This document shows, piece after piece, positions 56,998 to 64,000 of a stretch of DNA of 64,000 nt. Numbering within the stretch: position 1 is the stretch's first letter; each line of letters starts with the position of its first letter. The notes beneath the pieces were generated by a model. The model was not told the DNA's origin, made no database searches, and saw only the letters and a list, made by a program, of their open reading frames with translations. The stretch is taken from positions 1 to 64,000 of the forward strand of contig JAGWMG010000015.1 in the NCBI GenBank assembly GCA_028871795.1, read 5' to 3'. The translations under genes were made by a program, and so were the position numbers. The DNA comes from Alphaproteobacteria bacterium. Lineage in GTDB: Bacteria > Pseudomonadota > Alphaproteobacteria > Micropepsales > Micropepsaceae.

Positions 56998-57346
56998 GCG
57001 CAAGCAAGCCGAAAAGCGGGGCCGCCGCGGCGAAACGCTTGCGGCTTTGCTCTTGCGCTGCAAGGGTTACCGCATCCTGGGCCGGCGCGTACGCACACGC
57101 GCCGGCGAGATCGACCTCGTGGCGCGAAGCCCGTCCGGCGTCGTCTGTTTTGTGGAGGTCAAGACCAGGCCGCAGGACGGCGTTGCGGCCGAAGCGGTCG
57201 GCCTGCGGCAGCGCGCCCGTATCGTGCGTGCCTCCGAGTGCTATCTGGCCGGGCGCCAGGCCAGCGTGCGCTTCGACGTGATTACCGTGGTTCCCGGACG
57301 TCTGCCCCGGCACCTGCGCGACGCCTGGCGGGCGGATACGCTGTGA
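56975..57346 (+). CDS. yraN: YraN/UPF0102 nuclease-like protein
   Basis: The 123-residue protein has GRRGETLAALLLRCKGYRIL and AGEIDLVARSPSGVVCFVEVKTR, in blocks, which give the PD-(D/E)xK-type E-x-D and E-x-K residues of the UPF0102 family. Its role is unknown, possibly DNA processing. GAGGAAG precedes the ATG, which is inside rsmI in another frame. rsmI-yraN-gshB is a common alphaproteobacterial order. Confidence 0.93.
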   Translation: MGRTRLLERKQAEKRGRRGETLAALLLRCKGYRILGRRVRTRAGEIDLVARSPSGVVCFVEVKTRPQDGVAAEAVGLRQRARIVRASECYLAGRQASVRFDVITVVPGRLPRHLRDAWRADTL

Positions 57347-57432
57347 GCGGGCTTGTGGACCGGGCGCGGAATGGCGATCTATGGACGGGACCAGCACCCG
57401 GCACCCGGTGACCGGCTGACAAGGACGACCGC

Positions 57433-58383
57433 ATGGCATTAACCGTCGCGATCCAGATGGACCCGATCGAAAGCGTCAAGATCGACGCCGATTCGACCTT
57501 CGCTTTGGCGCTCGAAGCGCAGGCGCGCGGGCATTCGCTGCTCTATTACGGTCCGCGCCAACTTTTCTTCCGCGACGGGATGGTGGGGGCGACGGTCCGC
57601 CCACTTCAGGTGCGCGACGTCGAGGGCGATCATTTCACAGTCGGCGAGCCGTGCGTGTACGACCTTTCCAAAGCGGACGTGGTGCTTCTGCGCCAGGATC
57701 CGCCCTTCGACATGACCTATATCACCACCACACATCTGCTCGAGCGCCTGCAGCCGAAGACGCTGGTATCCAACGACCCCGCGGAAGTGCGCAACGCGCC
57801 GGAGAAATTGCTGGCGACGCAGTTTGCGGATCTGATAGCGCCGACCCTCATCGCTTCCGATCCGGCGCAAATCCGCGCCTTCCGCGACGAGCACAAGGAC
57901 ATCATCCTGAAACCGCTTTACAGCAACGGCGGGGCCGGCGTCTTCCGCCTACGCCCGGACGACGAGAATCTAGGCGCGCTGCTCGAGATGTTCGCCGCGT
58001 TCTATCGCGAACCGATCATGGTGCAGCGCTATCTGCCCGAGGTGCGCAAGGGCGACAAGCGGATCATTCTGATCGACGGCGAGATCGCGGGCGCCATCAA
58101 TCGCGTGCCTGCGGTCGGCGAGGCGCGCTCCAACATGCATGTCGGCGGCAGGGCGCAACCCACGGCGCTGACCGCGCGCGACAGGGAAATATGCGCGGCG
58201 CTGGGCCCGGAGCTGAAAAAGCGCGATCTGATCTTCGTGGGCATCGACGTGATCGGCGATTATCTCACGGAGATCAACGTCACCTCCCCCACGGGCATCC
58301 AGGAGGTGAAGCGCTTCGGCGGGCCGGACGGCGCCAAACTCATCTGGGATGCCATCGAACGGCGGCTGAAAGGAAGCGGCTAG
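57433..58383 (+). CDS. gshB: Glutathione synthetase
   Basis: GshB adds glycine to gamma-glutamylcysteine using ATP. The 316-residue ATP-grasp protein has [30 protein letters not shown] in blocks, [58 protein letters not shown] in blocks, and [24 protein letters not shown]. Length is normal. It is convergent with olsB with a four-base overlap. Confidence 0.97.
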   Translation: MALTVAIQMDPIESVKIDADSTFALALEAQARGHSLLYYGPRQLFFRDGMVGATVRPLQVRDVEGDHFTVGEPCVYDLSKADVVLLRQDPPFDMTYITTTHLLERLQPKTLVSNDPAEVRNAPEKLLATQFADLIAPTLIASDPAQIRAFRDEHKDIILKPLYSNGGAGVFRLRPDDENLGALLEMFAAFYREPIMVQRYLPEVRKGDKRIILIDGEIAGAINRVPAVGEARSNMHVGGRAQPTALTARDREICAALGPELKKRDLIFVGIDVIGDYLTEINVTSPTGIQEVKRFGGPDGAKLIWDAIERRLKGSG

Positions 58384-59273
58384 ACCGACATCCCGAAGCG
58401 GTTGCGGTAGCGCGCCTCGATATTGGAAACCGGGCAATAGATGAACACGTCGGTGGTGCCGAACTGCCGGTCGATGACCGCGCCGTCGCCGATGCATACT
58501 CCCGCCCGCACGTAGCCCTTCAGCAGAGGCGGCAGCGCGCGCAGGGCCTCCTTCGGGTCGACCGCGTCCTTCGCCAGGAGGTTCATGTCGACGAACTGTG
58601 CGGCGATGGCGCGCACGCGCATTTCGCGCGGCATCGGATGGTAATGGTGCAGATAGGACAGCGGCAGCGCCAGAGCCTTGGGGTCCGTGCCGGCGAACGA
58701 GGCGCAGCCGAACATCAGGTCGATGGAGAATCGCGCCACGTAGACCAGCAGGCCGCGCCACAGGAGTTGCATGGTCGCGGGCTTGCTGCGGTAGGTCTTC
58801 AATACGCAGGAGCGCCCAAGTTCCAGAAGGCGCGAGCCGGCGGCAACTCCCGCCAGCATGGGGGCGATGTCGTATTCGGTGGAGGTGTAGAAACCGCCCG
58901 CCCGCGCCGCGTCGACGTCGCGCATCAGGCGGTAGGTGCCGACCACGGCGGGCTGCCCGTCGTCGTCGGCCAGCGAACGGTCGACCACGAGCAGATGATC
59001 GCAGACCTCGTCGAAATGGTCGAAATCGCGGCGCGTTTCGCGCATGTCCGGCGACGGAACGGCGGACATTTCCTCGTAGAAGACGCGATAGCGCAAGTGC
59101 TGGGCGGCTTCGACTTCGGCGTCGGTCTCCGCCAGGCGCACTTCCAGCGCACCTGAGGCGGCCAGAACGGGCCATTGCACCAAGCGGCCCTCAAGGGGTC
59201 CGGGTTCGTGAATATTCACCACTGGAAGCGCGTCCCTTGGGCGAAGGCAGCGCCTTCGCGCGTCAGTCTCCAT
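58380..59273 (-). CDS. OlsB-like L-ornithine N-alpha-acyltransferase (GNAT fold)
   Basis: The 297-residue protein resembles OlsB, which makes lyso-ornithine lipid by acylating ornithine, a membrane lipid of alphaproteobacteria. Its GNAT core has [49 protein letters not shown], and [13 protein letters not shown], then [28 protein letters not shown] in blocks. An olsA gene for the second acylation is not nearby. The start is uncertain: ATG 59273 lacks a ribosome site, while GTG codons at 59222 and 59219 have a GGGACG upstream. Synthesis of another N-acyl amino acid is possible. Confidence 0.85.
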   Translation of the reverse strand: METDARRRCLRPRDALPVVNIHEPGPLEGRLVQWPVLAASGALEVRLAETDAEVEAAQHLRYRVFYEEMSAVPSPDMRETRRDFDHFDEVCDHLLVVDRSLADDDGQPAVVGTYRLMRDVDAARAGGFYTSTEYDIAPMLAGVAAGSRLLELGRSCVLKTYRSKPATMQLLWRGLLVYVARFSIDLMFGCASFAGTDPKALALPLSYLHHYHPMPREMRVRAIAAQFVDMNLLAKDAVDPKEALRALPPLLKGYVRAGVCIGDGAVIDRQFGTTDVFIYCPVSNIEARYRNRFGMSV

Positions 59274-59343
59274 ACGCAGTATCGGATTTTACCTCACGGC
59301 GGCGAACAAGACAAACGTCAAAGACGCTGCGGCAAATAGGTAT

Positions 59344-60738
59344 TCATACGGGCCGCGACAAGCGTTCGCGCCGCAACATGATCAGCACCAACGCCAAAGC
59401 CGGCAGAGACAAAGCCGCGGTGCAGACGAAAAACGGCACGTAACCGGCAGCTTTGCCGCCGGCCGCCAGCACGTTCTGCCCCGCGATGGCGGCGGCAACG
59501 GAAGCATGGTGCGTAAACCAATCCACCGTCCATCCTGACATGCCGCCCAGAAGCTTTCCAGGCAGCGCATAGAAGGAGGAGAAAAGCGCATATTGCGTTG
59601 CCGTGAAGGCATGGCTCGTCAGTCCCGACATATAGGCGATCAGCGCCGTGCCCGCGAAACCGCTGGCGAAATTCTCGGTGCCCAGCGCGATGGCCAAGGA
59701 CGGGACACTGCCGTGCCGAGTGCCGAGCCAAGCGTAGGCGAGATTGGCGACGATGGCCGCGACGATACCAATCAGCAGGGCGCGCGTCGTTCCGAACCGC
59801 ATGAGCGCCAATCCGCCCACCATCACGCCCAGGATGGTCATCCAGATGCCCGCGAATTTCACTACAGCGGCGATGATCTCCAGCGAATAGCCCAGGTCGA
59901 TGTAGAAGGTGTTGCTGGCCATCACGCCCATGACGAAGTCGGACAGCCGATACGTGCCTACGAAGGCAAGAATGAACAGCGCGTTCCAACCGTGTTTGGC
60001 GAAGAAATCGACGAAGGGTGCGACGGCGGCACGGTAAATCCACTCGAGCGCGCGCATGAGGACGCCGCGGATATGTAGGTCCCCGGCCAAAGTTTCGACT
60101 GTCCGTTCGCCGATGACCGGCTCGGGCGCGTCTTCCGGACGCGGCGCCAGCAGCGTGGTCACGATGCCGGCGCCCATCAGCCCCGCCATCGTCAAGTAAG
60201 CCGCCGGCCAGGAGGCGTGCTGCGCGACGACGAGCGTGCCCGCGCCCGCGGCGATCAGCGCCAGGCGATAGCCGAGCTGATAAGCGGTCGCCATGGTGCG
60301 CTGGTCCTGGGCCGCTTCGATGCGCCAGGCGTCGATGCAAATATCCTGGGTTGCCGAGGCGAAGGCCAGCGCGACGGCAAAAACCGCGACCGTCATCAGC
60401 ATCCGGGCGGGATCGCACAAGGAAATGGCGACAAGACAGACGATGGTCAAACTTTGCGCGGCCAAGATCCAAGCGCGGCGCTTGCCGAGCCAGTCGCCGA
60501 TCAGCGGCAGTTTCACTTGGTCGACCAGCGGCGCCCACAGGAACTTGAAGGCATAGGAAAGGCCCACGTAGCTGAAGACGCCGATCGCGGTGCGTGACAC
60601 GCCGACCTGCCGAAGCCAGGCGGACAAGGTGCCGAACACCAGCAGGAACGGCAACCCGGACGAAAAGCCCAGCGCCAGCATCACCACAATGCGCTGTTGA
60701 AGATAGCTTGCGAAGATTTCGCGCAGGCGTGCGCTCAT
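59344..60738 (-). CDS. ampG: AmpG-like muropeptide MFS permease
   Basis: The 464-residue protein has about twelve to fourteen hydrophobic segments and the AmpG pattern: LALGFSSGLPFLLVFGTLSAWL, KFLWAPLVDQVKLP, GKRRAWILAAQ, ATQDICIDAWRIE, and LYRLSDFVMGVMASNTFYIDLG-like sequence in the second half. It likely imports anhydro-muropeptides made by lytic transglycosylases such as MltA. It overlaps the downstream stop of the kinase gene: its ATG is at 60738 and the kinase stop is at 60735. Confidence 0.92.
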   Translation of the reverse strand: MSARLREIFASYLQQRIVVMLALGFSSGLPFLLVFGTLSAWLRQVGVSRTAIGVFSYVGLSYAFKFLWAPLVDQVKLPLIGDWLGKRRAWILAAQSLTIVCLVAISLCDPARMLMTVAVFAVALAFASATQDICIDAWRIEAAQDQRTMATAYQLGYRLALIAAGAGTLVVAQHASWPAAYLTMAGLMGAGIVTTLLAPRPEDAPEPVIGERTVETLAGDLHIRGVLMRALEWIYRAAVAPFVDFFAKHGWNALFILAFVGTYRLSDFVMGVMASNTFYIDLGYSLEIIAAVVKFAGIWMTILGVMVGGLALMRFGTTRALLIGIVAAIVANLAYAWLGTRHGSVPSLAIALGTENFASGFAGTALIAYMSGLTSHAFTATQYALFSSFYALPGKLLGGMSGWTVDWFTHHASVAAAIAGQNVLAAGGKAAGYVPFFVCTAALSLPALALVLIMLRRERLSRPV

Positions 60739-63038
60739 GCGGCGGCGTCGCGCGCAGGCGATTCGGGGGAAAAGAGGGTGGCGAACATATCGTCCAGCTG
60801 GGTTGGTTCGACGGGCTTGGTGAGGAAACCATCCATTCCGGCGTCACGGCAAGCCCTGCGTCCGGTTTCCAGCGCGTCGGCCGTCAGGGCGACGATCGGC
60901 GTGCGCCGGCGGAACAACCCGGCTTCGTTGCGGCGGATGGCCCTGGTCGCCTCGATCCCGTCCATGCCGGGCATATGGATGTCGGTGAGCAACAGATCGA
61001 ATGTTCCCTCTTCCATCGCTTTCACCGCGGCCTCGCCGCTGGTGACTTCCGTGACCTGATGGCCGCGGCGGCGCAGAAGCTCCCGGGTCAGCAGCGCGTT
61101 GATCGGGTTGTCTTCGGCAAGAAGGACCTTGAGACCCGTCACCCCTTTTTGCACCGGCGGCGCTGCCGGAGGAATGACGGCGGGATGCATCTCCTGGCCG
61201 GCGGTTCCCGGGTTGAGCCGCGCACAGAGCCGTACCACGAGCGAAGATTGGCGCACCGGTTTCACCAGATAACCCGCAAAGCCCATGGCACGAAGCTGGG
61301 AAAGCTTGGAACGGGCGGCGGGCGTCAGCACGACAAGGGCGGGCACTTGGGGCAGCGGACCGGTCGGTGGCGCCGGTTCGGCTTCGGTTCCCGCGTCGAT
61401 CAGCATGATGTTCGATTGCCGGATGCCGTCTTCGCTAAGTCCGACGGTCTCGCCGCCGGCGGCGCGGACCTGGGCGGCCAAGCCCTCGCGCAGCACGCCG
61501 TTGGGCGTAATGATTGCCACGCGTGCCCCTGCAAGCGGCGCATTCTGCTCCGGAGCGGGCACGACGACGAGCGAGGGCAGCGTGAACCAGAACAGGCTGC
61601 CGCCGGAAGCGGCTGCGTCGACGCCAATGTCGCCGCCCATGGCTTTTACCAACCGCCGGCAGATCGCCAGCCCCAGTCCCGTACCCTCGAACTTGCGCGC
61701 GTGGCCGGAATCGGCTTGGACGAATTCGTCGAAGATTTCCTTGCGCTTTTCCACCGGCACGCCAACCCCCGTGTCGCGCACCTCGAAGCGCAGGTAGTGC
61801 CGCTCGCGCCCGGCGAGCAACGACGCATCGACGCGGACGCCGCCTTTCTCGGTGAACTTGACGGCATTGCCGATGAGGTTCGTCAGCACCTGCCTGAGCC
61901 GCATGCTGTCGGCGCGAATGGACTGCGGAATCTCGGGCCCGATGCAGGCGATGAGCTCGATGCCTTTGGCATGGGCGCGCGGCCCCAGCAGCTCGACGAC
62001 ACCTTCGGTCAGTGCGCGCACGTCGACCTCTTCCTCTTCGAGGGTCAGCGTGCCCGATTCGATCTTGGAAAAATCCAGGATGTCTCCGATCAAAGCCAGC
62101 AGCGCCTCGCCGGACTGGGTGATGGCTTCCGCATAGGTGCGCTGCTCGGGGCGAAGCTCGGTCTCCAGCAGCAGGCGTCCCATGCCGAGAACGCCGTTCA
62201 TCGGCGTGCGGATTTCGTGGCTCATGGTGGCGAGAAACCCGGATTTCGCGCGATTGGCGGCCTCCGCCTTGTCGCGCGCTTCGGTCAAGGCGTCTTCGAG
62301 CGCCTTTCGTTCGGTGATGTCGCGTCCGACGCTCTGAACCTCGACCAAGCGGCCCAGATTGTCCCGTACGGCGTAATCTTCCCAGGCAAGCCAGCGCCAA
62401 CCATAAGCGGTGCGCACGTGTTGGTCGTAACGAACGCGGGCGCGCCCGGTCTCGAGGCCGGCAAAGCTCCCGAAGATCGGCGCGCGGCTGTCGGGATGAA
62501 GCTCCGGCGCGAAGGCTTTGCCGACGGCCGTCTGCGGGTTGAGTCCGAACAGTTTGAAGAAGGCATCGTTGCCGTAGGTGAGGCGGCTGTCGGGGGAACG
62601 GCGGAAGATGGCATCGCCCTGGGCGTCGACAAGGCCCTTGTAACGGACTTCGCTTTGGTTCAGCCGGGCGTTGATGGCCGCAGCGGCGGCTAGCGACGCC
62701 TCCAGGCGCACGACGACGGATTTGACTTGAGTCGCCTGCTTGTCCGCCAGATCGCCGCGTTGGCGCGAAACCATGAGACTATGCAGGATGTAGACGATGA
62801 TGACGCCCAGCAGCGCCACGAAGGTGCCCGGCAGCATCAGGCTCAGCCGACCGTGCAGCACGACGTCGCCCAGAGCCGCGACCAGGAGGGCCAATGCGGC
62901 CAAACCGAAGACAATGCGAACGATCCGCGTAACCGTGACGTGATCCTCCAAGTGCAGCGGAAAGCTTAGCCGCGCGTCCTTTTGAAAATCGTTTAAGAGC
63001 GGCGCGCCGTAGCGTCGGCAAAGCCTGCCACACCGCAT
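60735..63038 (-). CDS. Hybrid sensor histidine kinase with PAS and two receiver domains, the first degenerate
   Basis: With ATG 63038 the protein has 767 residues; the N-terminal start is uncertain because TTG 63107 and TTG 62951 are also in frame. Two membrane segments lie at about residues 39-90, followed by a coiled coil and a PAS domain at about 128-250 ([12 protein letters not shown], then [15 protein letters not shown]). HisKA has His274 in [19 protein letters not shown]; HATPase has [21 protein letters not shown] and GTGLGLAI. A first receiver-like domain lacks the acidic pair (AIITPNG), while the last has [13 protein letters not shown] and the phosphoacceptor in [13 protein letters not shown]. 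The signal it senses is unknown. Its ATGA-type overlap with ampG suggests co-expression. Confidence 0.92.
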   Translation of the reverse strand: MRCGRLCRRYGAPLLNDFQKDARLSFPLHLEDHVTVTRIVRIVFGLAALALLVAALGDVVLHGRLSLMLPGTFVALLGVIIVYILHSLMVSRQRGDLADKQATQVKSVVVRLEASLAAAAAINARLNQSEVRYKGLVDAQGDAIFRRSPDSRLTYGNDAFFKLFGLNPQTAVGKAFAPELHPDSRAPIFGSFAGLETGRARVRYDQHVRTAYGWRWLAWEDYAVRDNLGRLVEVQSVGRDITERKALEDALTEARDKAEAANRAKSGFLATMSHEIRTPMNGVLGMGRLLLETELRPEQRTYAEAITQSGEALLALIGDILDFSKIESGTLTLEEEEVDVRALTEGVVELLGPRAHAKGIELIACIGPEIPQSIRADSMRLRQVLTNLIGNAVKFTEKGGVRVDASLLAGRERHYLRFEVRDTGVGVPVEKRKEIFDEFVQADSGHARKFEGTGLGLAICRRLVKAMGGDIGVDAAASGGSLFWFTLPSLVVVPAPEQNAPLAGARVAIITPNGVLREGLAAQVRAAGGETVGLSEDGIRQSNIMLIDAGTEAEPAPPTGPLPQVPALVVLTPAARSKLSQLRAMGFAGYLVKPVRQSSLVVRLCARLNPGTAGQEMHPAVIPPAAPPVQKGVTGLKVLLAEDNPINALLTRELLRRRGHQVTEVTSGEAAVKAMEEGTFDLLLTDIHMPGMDGIEATRAIRRNEAGLFRRRTPIVALTADALETGRRACRDAGMDGFLTKPVEPTQLDDMFATLFSPESPARDAAA

Positions 63039-63161
63039 CTGCCGGATGCCCGCACCTGGACCAAACGATGTCGCCCCACCGGGCTGGCGGAACCCGGCGT
63101 GTGTCAATAATTCATATAAATATCAATCTATTAGTAGATTTCCGACAAGCGCTGGAATGGT

Positions 63162-63190
63162 CCGTCACAAAAGCTTTGCAAAACTGTGAT
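63162..63190 (+). promoter_or_regulatory. Degenerate Pho-box-like repeat upstream of pstC
   Basis: Three 7-base blocks separated by AAAA spacers run from 63162: CCGTCAC, GCTTTGC and CTGTGAT. The first and third differ from the Pho box repeat CTGTCA(C/T) by one or two bases; the middle one does not fit. The 11-base period agrees with PhoB binding. The site is about 220 bases before pstC, so it would need a long leader or a nearer promoter I cannot identify. AT-rich sequence with an AATCTA/TAGATT inverted repeat lies just before it at 63125-63140. Confidence 0.35.
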
Positions 63191-63407
63191 GCACGTTGCA
63201 CGCAGAGTAGCCGTGATGGTGCTCCTGCAAAGCGGGCAAAGCGGCTCCGAGACGGGAAGAACTCGCCAAGAGCTTATTTCGCAAGGGGTTTCTTATGCGG
63301 AGGGGTGTGCTGATACCGGCGGATTGGACCGCTGGGACGATTTGGCCTGCTAATTTTTGTCGGGCCGCGTTCTGCTGCCGCCCGAAACCGGTTTAAGACT
63401 GCGCCTC

Positions 63408-64000
63408 ATGGCCGCGATCGCCGAATCCGCTTACATCGAAAAAAAAGCCGCAGCCGTCAGACGCGGCGGTTCCGATGATCTGCGCTTTCGCAGTCTGACC
63501 TGGTTGGCGTCGATCGCCGTGATGGCCATATTCGCCGGCGTGATCGCGTCGCTGCTGATCGGCGCCATGCCGGCGATCAAGGCGTTCGGACTGTCCTTCG
63601 TGACCAACGAGGTGTGGAACCCGGTGACCGAGAAATTCGGCGCGCTGGCCTCCATTTACGGCACGCTCATCACCTCTTTTCTCGCCATGCTGCTGGCGGT
63701 GCCCGTCGGCATCGGGATCGCGATATTCCTGACTGAAATCTGTCCGCGCCCGTTGCGCCGGCCGATCGGCATCTCGATCGAGCTTCTGGCGGGGATTCCC
63801 AGCATCATCTTCGGCATCTGGGGCCTGTTCGTGTTTGCGCCCGCATTTCAGCAAGGTCTGCAGCCCTGGCTGATCGACCTGTTCGCGAACGTTCCCCTGC
63901 TGCAAATCTTCCTGGCGGGTCCGCCGTACGGCATCGGCATTTTCACCGCCTCGATCATCCTGACGGTGATGATCCTGCCGTTCATCTCGGCGGTGACGCG
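63408..64000 (+). CDS. pstC: Phosphate ABC transporter permease PstC, 3' end outside window
   Basis: PstC is one of the two membrane permeases of the high-affinity phosphate importer PstSCAB. About 197 codons are present. There are hydrophobic segments at about 33-55, 80-107 and 128-150, with LTWLASIAVMAIFAGVIASLLIGAMPAI, FGALASIYGTLITSFLAMLLAVPVGIGIAIFLTEICP in blocks, ELLAGIPSIIFGIWGLFVF and ASIILTVMILPFISAVT typical of the family. The gene is truncated by the window end, so pstA and pstB are expected beyond. It is divergent from the hybrid kinase across about 370 bases; no pstS precedes it. Confidence 0.93.
   Translation, partial: MAAIAESAYIEKKAAAVRRGGSDDLRFRSLTWLASIAVMAIFAGVIASLLIGAMPAIKAFGLSFVTNEVWNPVTEKFGALASIYGTLITSFLAMLLAVPVGIGIAIFLTEICPRPLRRPIGISIELLAGIPSIIFGIWGLFVFAPAFQQGLQPWLIDLFANVPLLQIFLAGPPYGIGIFTASIILTVMILPFISAVT

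Noticed and set aside
60594..62693. Plus-strand frame of about 700 codons opposite the hybrid kinase
   Set aside because: It is antisense to the kinase and ampG, and its translation lacks recognisable domains.

Overview
The window is a GC-rich bacterial chromosome segment that reads as an alphaproteobacterium. Three things support this. The block hemE / ppsR-maf-aroE-coaE-dnaQ-secB and the block mnmE-mnmG-rsmG-parA-parB are arranged as in Caulobacter and relatives. HemJ replaces other protoporphyrinogen oxidases. The family content (TimA/Tim44-like, DUF6489, OlsB, ParB with GTTTCACGTGAAAC parS sites) is typical of the class. The genus cannot be fixed from the sequence alone. I recognise no tRNA or rRNA gene, insertion sequence or CRISPR array.

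Left accessory region (about 1-8.4 kb). All genes are on the minus strand: a very large secreted SpvB/FG-GAP/RHS protein cut by the window edge, a secreted fibre-like protein with a C-terminal peptidase S74 (intramolecular chaperone) domain, and two secreted proteins, one with a lectin-like Cys-rich domain. About 0.4-0.7 kb upstream of the S74 gene has no convincing gene. This looks like a surface or toxin/adhesin locus beside the conserved chromosome.

From 8.6 to 24.8 kb are metabolic and housekeeping genes: a GguC-like hydrolase, msrC, a membrane protein, a DUF3828 protein, mscL and a VanZ-like protein on the minus strand; then the rpmI-rplT-pheS-pheT operon with a recognisable promoter, an MFS transporter, lepA, a DUF4153 membrane protein and hisH-hisA on the plus strand.

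From 24.8 to 43.1 kb is the replication-origin neighbourhood. parB-parA-rsmG-mnmG-mnmE with two parS sites, and then rho-hemJ-hemH-hemE, all read leftwards; ppsR-maf-aroE-coaE-dnaQ reads rightwards. The hemE/ppsR gap at about 38.7-39.0 kb is AT-rich, has DnaA-box-like 9-mers and GANTC sites, and corresponds to the Caulobacter origin position. I therefore predict it is oriC. Three plus-strand genes (a DUF255 thioredoxin-like protein, a dienelactone-hydrolase-like protein and a quinone reductase) interrupt the leftward arm between mnmE and rho. dnaQ has no ATG, GTG or TTG start before its catalytic motif.

From 43 to 64 kb are secB, timA-mltA-smr, an adenosine-kinase-like sugar kinase, an EI24 membrane protein and lipoprotein, nth, a DUF2244 protein, an Ada-like regulator without its zinc domain, dapB, grpE-hrcA, rph-rdgB-hemW, an LpoA-like lipoprotein, rsmI-yraN-gshB, olsB, ampG with a hybrid histidine kinase, and the start of pstC. 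Genes are tightly packed. Four-base start/stop overlaps are common, and many convergent pairs overlap at their 3' ends, leaving no room for intrinsic terminators.
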